From: Triglochin maritima
Taxonomy: Eukaryota; Streptophyta; Magnoliopsida; Alismatales; Juncaginaceae
DNA: 64,000 nucleotides
NCBI GenBank assembly: GCA_963682175.1
Contig: OY821787.1
Span: 18,206,501-18,270,500, forward strand
Reading direction: 5' to 3'
Below the pieces are notes generated by a model. That model ran no database searches, was not told the origin of the DNA, and was given only the letters and a program-made list of their open reading frames with translations. Made by a program: the position numbers and the translations under genes. Shown piece after piece: positions 45,036 to 56,609 of the stretch (position 1 is its first letter; every line of letters starts with the position of its first letter).

Positions 45036-47740
45036 GTTCCCTTCCCTAGTCCCTCTTCTCCACCTTTCCTTCTCTATCCTCTTCTCATTCCCTCGCTCTC
45101 TCGTTCAATCTCTCCTCCTCTCTCCTTCTTCTTCTTCTTTTTCTTCTCTCTCCCCCCTCTTCTCCCTCTCTTCCTCTCCTCCCGCTCTCTCTACTTCTCC
45201 TCTCACTCCTCTTATCCTCCGTCTCCTCCCTTTTCTCCTTCTCCCTCTCTCTCCTTCTCCTCTTATCCCTCCGTCTCCTCTCATTCCCTATCTAGTGTCC
45301 TTTATTCTCTCACCGTCCCTTCTTTATCTTGTCATCTCCCTCTCGTTCACCTCCCTCTCTCTTTCTCCCTCTTCTCATTTCTCTCTCCTCTTATCTTTCC
45401 TCTCCTTTTCCCCATCTCTATCTCCCTCTTATCCGTCTCCTTCTTATACCTCTCCCCCACTGACTCCTTCTACTCCTCTTGCTCCTCTCCCTTCTTCTCC
45501 CTCCTCTCTCTTCCCTTCTATCCCTCCTCTCTCTCCTCTTCCTTATTCTCTCCTCTCTCCCTATCCATATCCCGCTTCTCTATTCTCTGTCTCTATCCTT
45601 CTCTCTGTCTCTCCCTTCTCCTTGTCTTCCCTACCTCCCTCGCCTCTCCTTCTCTCCTCTTCTCCATCTTCCCATCTTCCCTCCTCTCTAATTGTCATTA
45701 TCCTTCCCCCTTCTAATTTTCTCTCCCCTTCTCTATCTTTGTCTCTCTTCTCTCCCTCCCCCTTTTATTCCTCTCTCTTTATCACTCTCTACTCTCTCAT
45801 TCTTCTTCTTTTTCTTTTTCTTCTCTCCCCCTCTTCTCCCACTCTTCCACTCCTCCGCTCTCTCTACTTCTCCTCTCTCTCCTCTTATCCTCCGTCTCCT
45901 CCCGTCCCCTCCCTCTCCTCCTTCTCCCTCTCCTCCTTCTCCCTCTCTCTCCTTCTCCTCTTATCCCTCCGTCTCCTCTCATTCCCTCTCTAGTGTCCTT
46001 TTTTTCTCTCACCGTCCCTTCTTTATCTTCTCATCTCCCTCTCGTTCACCTCCCTCTCTCCTTCGCCCTATTCTCATCTCTCTATCCTCTTATCTTTCCT
46101 CTCCTCTTTCCCCATCTCTATCTCCCTCTTATCCGTCTCCTACTTATACCTCTCCCCCACTCACTCCTTCTACTCCTCTCGCTCTCTCTCCCTTCTTCTC
46201 TGTCCACTCTCTTCCCTTCTATCCCTCCTCTCTCTCCTCTTCCTTATTCTCTCCCCTCTCCCTATCCATATCTCGCTTCTCTCTGCTCTGTCTCTATCGT
46301 TCTCTTTGTCTCTCCCTTCTCCTTGTCTTCTCTACCTCCCTCGCCTCAGCTTCTCTACTCTTCTCCCACTTCCCATCTTCCCTCCTCTCTCCTGTCTCAT
46401 TGTCATTATCCTTCCCCATTCTAATTTCTCTCTCCTTCTCTGTCTTTCTCTCTCTTCTCTCCCTCCCTCTTTTATCCCTCTCTCTTTATCACTCTCTACT
46501 CTCTCCTTCTTATTCTCTCCTTTCCCTCGCTTCTCCTTTTCTCCCTCTCAATCTCTCTCCTCTCCCTTCTCTCTCCGTCTCTTCCTTCTATCTGTATCAA
46601 TCACACTACCTCTCTACCCCTCTCTCTTCTCTCCTTTACCTCTCTCCTTTTCTCCCACTCTTCCCTTTTCTCCTCTCTTCTCCCTCTCCTCATCTCTACC
46701 TCCCTCGTATTCCCTCTCCTTCTCCTCTCCCTTCCTTCTTATCCCTCTCTCCTTATCCTTCTTTCTTCTTCTTCTCTCTCTCCCTCTTCCTATCCTTCTC
46801 TATCCTCCTCTTTCCCTTCTCCTCCTCTCTCTCGGTCTCTTCCCCTCTCTCCTTCTATCCCACTCCTTCTCCCCTTATCTCTTCTCCCTCTCCCCTCTAC
46901 TTCCCATCTCTCCCTTCTCTCTCTTCCTCTTCTCTCCTCCTTCCCTCTCTTCTCTACCTCTCTCGTTCCCTCTCTCCTGCCTCTTCCCTCTTCTCCTTCA
47001 TTCCCTATCTCCCTCTTCTCCTCTTCTCCACTCCCTCCTTCTCTCGCTCTCTCTCTTCCTTCTTCTTTGTCCTCTCTCCTTGTCCCTCTACTTCTCCCGC
47101 TTCTCCTTTTCTCTCCCTTTCCCTTCTTTATCCTCTCTTCCTTCTCCTCCTCTCTCTTCTACTCTATTCTCCTCCACTCTCCCTCTTCCTAATCTCTATA
47201 CTCTTCTTATCCTCTTTTCTCCACTCTCATCTATGCCTTCTCTACTATCTCTCATTCTCGCTCTCCGTCTCTCTTCTCTCTCCTTCCCCTCTCTCTTTTC
47301 TTCTCGCTCTCCTCTCTTCTCTACCTCTCCCCTCCTCGTCCCTCTTCTCCTTCTCTTCGTCTCCTTCTTTTCTCTGCCCTCTCCATCTTGCCCCTCTCTC
47401 TTTCCCTCTCTCTCCTCGTCTCGCATTCTCTCTCGTTCTCCTTCTTATCCACTTTCTCTTCTCCTTCTCATTCGTTCCCTCTCCTTCTCTCTTCTTCTAC
47501 TCTCTCCCTCTCCTTCTCTCGCTCGTTTCTCCTTTTCCCCTCCTCTCTCCCTTCTCTCTCTACTCTCCCTTCTCTATCTCCTCTCTCCTTCTCTATCTCT
47601 CTACCCTTCTCTATCTCCTCTTCTCTCGTTTCCTCTCTCCTTCCCTATTCTCCTTCTCTCTTCCCTCTTTTCCTCTCTCTCTCCTCTTCCCTCTTCTCCT
47701 TCGATATCTCCCTCTTACTCTCTCCTTCTCACGTTATCCT

Positions 47741-47855
47741 TACATGGAGAGAAGGAAGGAAGAGAGGAGCGAGACGGGGAGAAGGGGAAGAAGAGAGAGG
47801 ATAACGAGAAGGGAAGGAGAGGAGCGGAGGGAAGATGAGAAGGGGGGGGAACACC
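47741..47855. repeat. Purine patch of block S3
   Basis: Strand-switch patch equivalent to 29714-29828. Confidence 0.8.
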
Positions 47856-48189
47856 TTCTCTCTCTATCTCCTCCTTCCCTTCATTGCTCCTCTTCTAGTT
47901 CTGTCTCTCCCTTCTCCTCTCCCCTTCTCCCTCTTCTGCTCTCTCCTATCCTCTTCTCTTCCCTCATCTTTGTTTTATCACTCACCCCCGTTTCTTTCTC
48001 CTTATCGCTCTCCTCCTCTCTCGTTTCGTGTCTCCTCCTCTATCACTCTCTCGCTCCTTCTCTCTCCAATTCTCTATTTCTACCCTCCCTTCTCTATCTC
48101 GTTCCCTTCCCTAGTCCCTCTTCTCCACCTTTCCTTCTCTATCCTCTTCTCATTCTCTCGCTCTCTCGTTCAATCTCTCCTCCTCTCTC

Positions 48190-48225
48190 CTTCTTCTTCT
48201 TCTTCTTCTTCTTCTTCTTCTTCTT
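48190..48225 (+). repeat. (CTT)12 microsatellite in the satellite monomer
   Basis: Uninterrupted twelve CTT units, the longest example among the monomers. Confidence 0.85.
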
Positions 48226-49759
48226 CTCTCCCCCCCTTTTCTCCCTCTCTTTCTCTCCTCCGCTCTCGCTACTTCTCCTCTCTCTCCTCTTATCCTCGGT
48301 CTCCTCCCGTCCCCTCCCTCTTCTCCTTCTCCCTCTCTCCTCTTATCCCTCCGTCTCCTCTCATTCCCTCTCTAGTGTCCTTTTTTCTCTCACCGTCCCT
48401 TCTTTATCTTGTCATCTCCCTCTCGTTCACCTCCCTCTCTCCTCTTATCTTTCCTCTCCTCTTTCCCCATCTCTATCTCCCTCTTATCCGTCTCCTTCTT
48501 ATACCTCTCCCCCACTCACTCCTTCTACTCCTCTCGCTCTCTCTCCCTTCTTCTCCCTCCTCTCTCTTCCCTTCTATCCATCCTCTCTCTCCTCTTCCTT
48601 ATTCTCTCCTCTCTCCCTATCCATATCCCACTTCTCTCTTCTCAGTCTTTGTCCTTCTCTCTGTCTCTCCCTTCTCCTTGTCTTCTCTACCTCCCTATCC
48701 TCTCCTTCTCTCCTCTTCTCCCTCTTCCCATCTTCCCTCCTCTCTCATCTCTCATTGTCATTATCCTTCCCCCTTCTAATTTTCTCTCTCCTTCTCTGTC
48801 TTTCTCTCTCTTCTCCCTCCCCCTTTTATCCCTCTCTCTTTATCTCTCTCTACTCTCTCCTTCTTCTCTCCTTTCTCTCACTTCTCCTTTTCTTCCTCTC
48901 AATCTCTCTCGTCTCCCTTCTCTCTCTCCGTCTCTTCCTTCTATTTGTATCTATCACACTACCTCTCTACCCCCTCTCTCTTCTCTCCTTTACCTCTCTC
49001 CTTCTCTCCCACTCTTCTCTCTTCTCCTTCTCTCTTCTGCCTCTCCTCATCTCTACCTCCCTCGTATTCCTTCTCCTCTCCCTTCCTTCTTATCCCCCTC
49101 TCCTTATCCTTCTTTCTTCTTCTTCTCTCTCCCCCTCCTTCTATCCTTCTCTATCCTTCTCTTTCCCTTCTCCTCCTTTCTCTCGGTCTCTCCCCCTCTC
49201 TCCTTCTGTCCCACTCCTTCTCCCTTTATCTCTCCCCCTCTCTTCCTTCTCTCTCTTCCTCTTCTCTCCTCCTTCCCTCTCTTCTCTAACTCTCTCGTTC
49301 CCTCTCTCCCGCCTCTTCCCTCTTCTCCTTCATTCCCGATCTCCCTCTTCTCCTCTTCTCCACTCCCTCCTTCTCTCTCTTCCTTCTTCTTTGTCCTCTC
49401 TCCTTGTCCCTCTACTTCTCTCGCTTCTCCTTTTCTCTCCCTTTACCTTCTTTATCCTCTCTTCCTTCTCCTCCTCTCTCCTCTACTCTATTCTCCTCCA
49501 CTCTCCCTCTTCCTTCTCTCTATACTCTTCTTATCCTCTTTTCTCCACTCTCATCTCTGCCTTCTCTACTATCTCTCATTCTCGCTCTCCGTCTCTCTTC
49601 TCTCTCCTTCCCCTCTCTCTTTTCTTCTCGCTCTCCTCTATTCTCTACCTCTCCCCTCCTCGTCCCTCTTCTCCTTCTCTTCGTCTCCTTCTTTTCTCTG
49701 CCCTCTCCCTCTTGCCCCTCTCTCTCTCCTCGTCTCGCATTCTCTCTCGTTCTCCTTCT

Positions 49760-49852
49760 TATCCACTTTCTCGTTCTCCTTCTTATCCACTTTCTCTTCT
49801 CCTTCTTATCCACTTTCTCTTCTCCTTCTTATCCACTTTCTCTTCTCCTTCT
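49760..49852 (+). repeat. 23-24-bp minisatellite expansion inside a monomer
   Basis: TATCCACTTTCTC followed by TTCTCCTTCT occurs four times, starting at 49760, 49784, 49807 and 49830. Other monomers have a single copy at this place. Confidence 0.85.
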
Positions 49853-50126
49853 CATTCGTTCCCTCTCCTTCTCTCTTCTTCTACTCTCTCCCACTCTTTC
49901 TCTCGCTCGCTTCTCCTTTTCCCCTCCTCTCTCCCTTCTCTCTCTACTCTCCCTTCTCTATCTCCTCTCTCCTTCTCTATCTCCCTACCCTTCTCTATCT
50001 CCTCTTCTCTCGTTTCCTCTCTCCTTCCCTATTCTCCTTCTCTCTTCCCTCTTTTCCTCTCTCTCTCTCCTCTTCCCTCTTCTCCTTCTATATCTCCCTC
50101 TTACCCTCTCCTTCTCTCGTTATCCT

Positions 50127-50240
50127 TACATGGAGAGAAGGAAGGAAGAGAGGAGCGAGATGGGGAGGAAGAGAAGAAGAGAGAGGATAACGAGAAGGGT
50201 AGGAGAGGAGCGGAGGAAGAGGAGAAGTAGGGCGAACACC
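50127..50240. repeat. Purine patch of block S3, second
   Basis: Strand-switch patch with slight changes (GGGCGAACACC at its end). Confidence 0.8.
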
Positions 50241-50688
50241 TTCTCTCTCTATCTCCTCCTTCCCTTCATTGCTCCTCTTCTCGTTCTCTCTCTCCCTTCT
50301 GCTATCCCCTTCTCCCTCTTCTCCTCTCTCCTATCCTCTTCTCTTCCCTCATCTTTGTTTTATCACTCACCCCCTTTTCTTTCTCCTTATCGCTCTCCTT
50401 CTCTCTCGTTTCGTCTCTCCTCCTCTCTCTCTCTCGCTCCTTCTCTCTCCCATTCTCTATCTCTACCCTCCCTTCTCTATCTTGTTCCCTTCCCTAGTCC
50501 CTCTTCTCCACCTTTCCTTCTCTATCCTCTTCCCATTCTCTCGCTCTCTCGTTCAATCTCACCTCTTCTCTCCTTCTTCTTCTTCTTCTTTTTCTTCTCT
50601 CTCCCCCCCTCTTCTCCCTCTCTTCCTCTCCTCCGCTCTCTCTACTTCTCCTCTCTCTCCTCTTATCCTCCGTCTCCTCCCGTCCCCT

Positions 50689-51054
50689 TATTTGATTAAT
50701 CTAGGATTAATAAGATATTTGCCCAAAGCAATGACACATGACGCGTCCCCATTGGACTACACATTTAGGGTTTAGGGTGGGGCCATCTATATAAGGAGGG
50801 GAGCCTCCCATTGGATGGATGTTCGTGTGTGCAAACCCTAGCCGCCACCTCTCCCTCTCTCTCTCATTCGTCCCTCCACCTCCTCCAAGTCAATCCGTGG
50901 ACTCTTGGGTTGTGGACTCGTGCTTCTTCTCCAAGAGAGTAGAAGACCGGCCGGTGCTCCAGAGGATTCCATGAGGTGATCGCCGATCCATTCCGCTGCC
51001 ACAGGTTCTCTCCAAGAAGGTACTCCTGAACCTTTAGATCGTTATAAACTAACA
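50689..51054 (+). repeat. Copia B element 3, 5' LTR
   Basis: 366 bp, TATTTGATTAATC to AAACTAACA. TATATAAG is at 50788-50795. It lacks one of two CAAACCCTAGCC direct repeats present in the 3' LTR. Confidence 0.88.
50788..50795 (+). promoter_or_regulatory. TATA box of element 3 5' LTR
   Basis: TATATAAG; also at 57956-57963 in the 3' LTR. Confidence 0.55.
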
Positions 51055-51055
51055 T

Positions 51056-51068
51056 TGGTACCAGAGCC
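51056..51068 (+). promoter_or_regulatory. Primer-binding site of element 3
   Basis: TGGTACCAGAGCC, one base after the LTR. Confidence 0.8.
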
Positions 51069-53128
51069 ATCTTGGTCACCTCCGAATTTTTTGAGCACTT
51101 TCTTATTTCATATATGTTGAAATAATTTCGGTTGTTTTTTAGACAAATCGCATACATGTGTAGTTTTTTCTCTTCATCTCGCGCCTTGGGTTTGATGGCA
51201 TTTTTCCTCACCCTTGCGCATGTTTTCTTGATTCATTTCATTACATGCGAATTGCATTACAAGTTTCATCATTATTTCATTCTTGCGCATAGCTTAGATT
51301 TCATTTTATGCATATACCTTGGGTTACATGTTAATCTATGTTTTTTGCGCATATTTCTTTCATCCTTGAAGCTTGCGGCTAGAGTTTGTTTGTTCTTGAT
51401 AATATGTGCATATATGTTGTTTGAAATATGATGATAATTTTACAAGAGTTAATTATTGCATGTATCATATAATGTGATCATACATTTCGGATGGTATGAT
51501 TTGATTGTGCATTTTTCTTTCTAAACTCTTGTACATACATCTAAGGTTAGATGCTTGTTGCCTTATTCTTGTATATGTAATTTTTAATCACATGTGCATG
51601 CATCTAGGATTAGATGTTGATTGCAAAATCATGCACATACATGAATATTGAGTTACCATATTGTATAATTCGGATTTTTTTTTTGAAATGATAGCCTGCA
51701 TTTCATTTGAAATATTTCCTTTATGATTGAATGCACATATATGTTAATCTCATTAAGGATTTTCGAATTTTTGAAATGATAGCATTCATTTCATTTGAAA
51801 TATTTCCTTTATGATTAAATGCACATATATGTTGATCTCATTTAGGATTTTCGGATTTTTTGGAATGAGAGCATTCATTTCATTTGAAATATTTCCTTTA
51901 TGATTAAATGCACATATATGTTGATCTCAATATGGATTTTCGGATTTTTTGGGAATGATAGCATGCATTTCATTTGAAATATTTCCTTTTCATCATATGT
52001 GCATATATGTGTTACCCTCCACCAAAGAATTTCGAATTTTTCTTTCCAATACAAGTAGCATAGTTATTGTTGATTGCATGCTTATATTGATTAAGGAAAG
52101 ATTGGGTAATTCTGAAATTTTTTGAGGGGATATTATGGGCTAGAGTTTTATTGCCTTAAAAGTATTTTTGAATTCATTCCTTTGATGCACAAATATGTGT
52201 TGCTCTCCACCATAGAATTTCGGATTTTTTCTTTCCTAATCAAAGTAGGATAAATTTTTTTGTGCTATCATGATTATATTGATGAGGGAAAGAAGAAAAA
52301 AAATTCTGTTTTGAGAATGATTATTGTGGAGATTGGTTGTTATTACCTAACACGTTTTTTACCAATATTCGTGCACCATAAATGCATTGTTTCCTTATGC
52401 TTAACTTCCTTCTTGATTGAAAGAGTTGCACACTTTATGGTATTTTTTTTCATACGTCGGATTGTGCTAACGTATGAAAAGATTGCGCTTATATGGAACG
52501 AATGGTTGCTGATTTTATTTACTGTCTTATTGAGAGTTGAGCGTAATTTCATTCATTCATTTCCATTTGCAATAGATATCGCAATGGGTTGTAATATTTA
52601 TGGATTGTAATAATTATGGACTGTGGACTGTTTATTGCCCTAGGGAGATGAGGGGCTCCTTTATTTTTATTATTGCGATATTATTGCTATAAGGCTTATG
52701 CAGGTTCCCATCTACAGTGCTAAATCCCTATGGGGGATCCTTAACTCGATATGGAAGTAATGTAGCAATTAATTTCTGTGTGATCTTGATTGAAATGTTC
52801 TGAAGGGAACGTTTTTTTGGAGCTTGCATGCCTAGTGGGAGTTGGAAGGTAGAAGTGTTTTGTGTAAACCACCTTGCAACCGGCGTATAATTATTTATTT
52901 GTTGCTGATTTGCCATGATTTATACGTTTTTTAGGGTTATTAAATCATGATGGAGCGCAATATATGAATTGGTAAAATGGCTTTATTAACTATTGCGAAC
53001 GCTTTATGTTTTCCTTTGGTCTGAATGCTATAGTTATTAAGTTAGTTTATTTTTTATGACTATTACGACTCGTTGTATTTTATGCTAGAACTCATGTATC
53101 GCTATGTAGTTTTTTGTCCTAGATTTTT
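51069..53128 (+). other. 5' leader of element 3
   Basis: About 2.1 kb, AT-rich, non-coding, including the tandem repeat at 51671-52010. The frames at 51132-51431 and 52260-52610 recur in element 4 only because the leader is conserved as DNA; they are not protein-like. Confidence 0.75.
51671..52010 (+). repeat. About 89-bp tandem repeat, four units
   Basis: Units start at 51671, 51764, 51852 and 51941 with CGGATTTTTT or similar, each continuing through CATTTCATTTGAAATATTTC and CACATATATGTT. Element 4 lacks the array; element 1 has one or two units. Confidence 0.8.
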
Positions 53129-54021
53129 ATGACTGCTTCCAAAAGCATTGTCGCTGATCTGACTTGAGGAGATAAACTCAATGAAAAAATTACGATCTGT
53201 GACATCGTAAAATTGAGTATCTCTTAGAGGATCAGGACATGTAAGAAAATATAACCCAAACTATGTCTCCCCCCGAGAAGGGGAACACTACGCAGCATCG
53301 CATAAATATGGATGTCTATAATGCATGGAAAAAGAAAGACTGTATTGCTCGCATTACAATTCTGAGTTCGATGCGAGATGATATGTTACTGTGGTTCGAA
53401 AAATTGCGAACTGCAAAGGGCTTGTGGGAAGCTGTGAAGTTTCAGTACGGAGTGGCCTCCGTCACAAGGGCCCGCCAGCTTGGGCTCATGTTTGATGGGT
53501 CTAAAATGCGCCTAGGTGACACGATGAGGCAACATATTACCGCAATGTCAAACATGATAAGCTAGCTGAGCGCTGCCGGTCGTGCTAAGACTGATGAGGA
53601 GCTAGTGTCTGCTCTCATCAGATCATTGTCTTCGAAGAGTTGGGAGCATATGAAGGTCCATCTGACTCATGCTGATGACATCAGGACTTTTGACCAGGCC
53701 GCAAAACACCTAGAGCTGGAGAAGGACCGCATGCTTGCGGAAGCCTCTCTAACTGAAGTGTTTGCTGCTAAAGCTGGCACTCCTCGGAGGAGTGCAGGTT
53801 TTAAGCGCAAAAAAGATAGAGCTCAGGGTTTTAAAGGCAAGAAGGGTGCAAATAAAAACAAAACAGAAAACAAAGCTGGAAAGAAACGACCTCGAGGATC
53901 CAGAGGTGGTAAAGATAAGTCTAATGTGACTTGTTTTGACTGCCGAAAGACTGGACATTTTGCTCGTGAGTGCACTGAGGAAAAGGTAATTTCTGTGTGT
54001 AATCCCTTAAATTGTAACGTG
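53129..54021 (+). pseudogene. Copia B element 3: gag, multiply broken
   Basis: Starts MTASKSIVADLT, then TGA. Readable pieces: 53263-53565 (DVYNAWKKKDCIARITI, LWEAVKFQYGV) and 53605-54021 (SALIRSLSSKSWEHMKV, KKRPRGSRGGKDKSNVT, zinc knuckle CFDCRKTGHFAREC). Stops shared with element 4: a TGA in place of the Trp codon after the YDL block, a TAA after DQDM, and a TAG before LSAAGRAKTDEE (near 53562). An extra TGA and an indel near the start are private to this copy. Confidence 0.85.
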
Positions 54022-55091
54022 ACTAGTATTGAAGTTCTTGGAGTTGGCACATGCAAAGTGGCTTTGCGAAGTGGCCGGATCCTATTACTTCACGACGTGT
54101 TTGTATGCACCAGCTATACGGCGAAATATTATTTCTGTTGTTGTTTTGATGAGATATGGTTTTAAAATTGTTTTTTGAGAACAATGATATGGGTTTATAC
54201 CTTGCTAACATTTATTATGGACGTGCCTTTCTTTCAGACGGTTTTATTGTGTTGGACGCAATTTATGATTTCAATCGTAATACTAGTGCCTTTATGAGCC
54301 AAAGTTCCATGAATAAAGATTCAGTTATGTGGCATGCTAGACTAGGTCACATTGGTGTTGACCGGATAAACAGGTTGGCAAAGGAGGGGGTATTAGGAGA
54401 ATGCTCCAAATTTGAATTGCCAACCTGTGAATCTTGTCTAGCTGGAAAGGCAACTACAAAACTGTTCGGAAATGCCATTAGGGCTACTTCTCCTTTAGAA
54501 CTAATTCACTCGGATATTTGTGGACCTTTGAATGTGCGTACTAGACATGGACAAAGTTACTTCATCACATTTATTGATGACTACACTAGATATGGTCATA
54601 TTTATCTTATTTCTCACAAGTCAGAAGCTCTAGAATGCTTTAAGAGATTCATGAGCTTGGTAGAGAATCAATTGGATAATAAGATAAAAACTCTCAGAAC
54701 GGACAGAAGTGAGGAGTATCTCTCCATAATGTTTAAAGAGTTATGTTATGAAAAGGGGATATCTAGACAACTCACTATGCCTTCTACTCCTCAGCAAAAT
54801 GGTGTTGCCGAGAGAAGGAATAGAACGTTGCTAGACATGGTTAGATCCATGATGGCGCATGCGAGCTTGCCAATTTCGTTTTGGGGATATGCTCTAATGA
54901 CTGTTGCCTATATCCTCAATAGAGTTCCAACAAATTCGGTTCCCTCAACTCCATATGAGTTATGGACGGGACGGAAGCCTGATTTTAGCCTGCTGCGTCC
55001 TTGGGGATGCGCAGCATACATTCATTCTACTAGTCACCGATATGGAAAACTAGGACCTAGAGGAAAAATGTATCTTTGTAAAATACAGTAA
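54022..55091 (+). pseudogene. Copia B element 3: protease remnant and integrase
   Basis: At 54022-54026 the sequence ACTAG joins gag directly to SIEVLGVGTC: about 140 bp carrying the protease active site (present in element 4 at 63002-63010) are deleted between two ACTAG copies. After a frameshift in a T-run near 54168 the frame 54156-55091 gives [52 protein letters not shown] (usually RGGEY) and [10 protein letters not shown] frameshift near 55075 ends it. Confidence 0.87.
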
Positions 55092-56391
55092 TCTCTCCAA
55101 AGGTTATGTTTTTATCGGGGTAGACGAGAATGAAAGAAGGACGGAACTCGAGTCTAGGGATGCCACATTCTTGGAAAATGATTTTCCAACTCTTGCTGGA
55201 GCTATCAAAGAGTCAGTGGACTTCTTTGAACAACAAGATGAGGACATTGCCACTCCACGGGATGAGGATCTGGAAGTTGAACATGAGGTTCCACCAGTGA
55301 ATCCTAGTGGGAGCAGCAATGCTGAGGATCCGATCGCTCTCACGGATGATGAGCTCATTCCTCGTAGGCGATTTCGCTTAGAGGAAGAGGCCCTCATGAT
55401 AGCTCAAGAAGAAATTGATTATAAATCATCCGGGATGAGAGTAATCGATGAGCAAGAACCGGAGACCTTGAAAGAGGCTTTGGAAGGTCCAAATGCTAAA
55501 GAGTGGTTAGAAGCTATAAAGGAAGAGTTGGAGTCGATGAAAGTTAATCGAGTCTGGGACATGGTCGACTTACCGCCGAACCGAAAGGCAATTGGGGCCA
55601 AGTGGATCCTCAAGATTAAGAGGAAGGCGGATGGATCTATTGATAGATTCAAGGCTAGACTGGTAGCTAAAGGCTACACCCAAAGAGAAGGCGTGGATTT
55701 TGAGGAAACATTTTCACCCATGGTTAGGTTTGCCTCCATCCGCCTTCTACTAGCTATTGTAGCTCAAATGGACTTAGAGCTTTACCAAATGGATGTAAAG
55801 ACTGTTTTTCTCAATGGAGAACTTGAGGAGGAGATCTATATGGATCAATCTTAAGGTTTTGAAGTCAAAGGACAAGAGCGCAAAGTGTGCAAGCTCAATA
55901 AGTCCTTGTATGGCTTAAAACAAGCGTCTAGATAGTGGAACATTCGCTTCCATCAAGCTATATCAGAGAATGCGTTCTCTATGCTTGAGGAAGATCACTG
56001 TGTGTACGTTAAGAGATCCAATGGTAAATTTGTCATTCTGACCTTGTATGTTGATGACATACTCATGGCTGACAATAGCAAAGGGTTGCTGAAATCCACT
56101 AAAGAGTGGTTGTCCTCCACGTTTGATATGAAGGACATGGGTGAAGCTAGCTACGTCCTTGGTGTCAAGATAGTTAGAAATAGGTCCAAGAGACTTCTGG
56201 GATTGTCTGAAGAGACTTATATTAACAACATCTTGAAGAAATACCATATGGACAAATGCAAACCAATCGACACTCCTGTTGAGAAGGGTTTGCACTTGAG
56301 CCTTGATAAGCATCCTGAGACTCCTGAAGAGAAGGCCAAAATGACAAGGTTCCATACTCCAATGTGGTGGGAAGCCTCATGTACTCTATGA
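55092..56391 (+). pseudogene. Copia B element 3: linker and reverse transcriptase
   Basis: 55171-55854: acidic linker, [71 protein letters not shown], then TAA. 55855-55980 reads [17 protein letters not shown] then TAG. 55981-56391 reads LYVDDILMADNS (YVDD intact), LLGLSEETYINNILKKYHMD. It retains the 24 bp that elements 1 and 2 lack near 56315-56340. Confidence 0.87.
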
Positions 56392-56609
56392 TGTGTACTA
56401 GGCCAGACATTTGTTATGTTGTGGGCATGGTGAGTCGATAGAAGTCCAACCCAAGCATGGAGCACTTTGTGGAGGACATTATAGCGAGAAAGTAAGTTGT
56501 GTTAAGACATGTGTCTACTAGTCTTATTGTAGCTTACACTCTTACCAAGGCTATAGCTAAGGACTCGTTTGTGTCCCATGTGAAGTCCTTATGCTTACGC
56601 AGACTTTGA
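56392..56609 (+). pseudogene. Copia B element 3: pol end without RNase H
   Basis: In a different frame from the RT: GLMYS-like remnant, RPDICYVVGMVSR, NPSMEHFVEDIIARK, stop, VVLRHVSTSL, AKDSFVSHVKSL, TGA at 56607-56609. The join EH-F is the same as in elements 1 and 2. Confidence 0.83.

Larger units (their letters stand above)
45036..50688. repeat. Homopyrimidine macrosatellite, block S3
   Basis: The longest block. It starts in mid-monomer at TTCCCTTCCCTAG, with purine patches at 47741-47855 and 50127-50240 (2385 bp apart). The first monomer is enlarged: a stretch of about 690 bp (from the CTT tract at 45126 to about 45798) is repeated from 45799. Block S3 continues after element 3 as block S4. 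The 1512-codon open frame at 45692-50230 is an artefact of purine absence. Confidence 0.9.

Noticed and set aside
49520..49813. Minus-strand Arg/Glu/Lys-rich frames in the satellite (also 27778-28041, 31618-31842, 47196-47426, 59569-59790)
   Set aside because: Complement of the same pyrimidine tracts. A purine-only strand gives only Lys, Arg, Glu and Gly codons and few stops. No protein evidence.
45692..50230. 1512-codon open frame, with similar frames of 300-700 codons in the satellite blocks, rich in Ser, Leu, Pro and Phe
   Set aside because: TAA, TAG and TGA need A or G. A strand made of C and T cannot stop, and overlapping frames are open together. Several run on into LTRs. There is no domain and no conserved start.
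51056..51068. tRNA-like sequence next to LTRs
   Set aside because: It is the 13-base primer site complementary to a tRNA end. No cloverleaf can be built from its surroundings, so it is not a tRNA gene.
51132..51431. Hydrophobic 99-codon frame, recurring at 60516-60755
   Set aside because: It recurs because the copia B leader is conserved as DNA. It lies between primer site and gag, is AT-rich and has no family resemblance; the element 1 leader does not keep it clearly.
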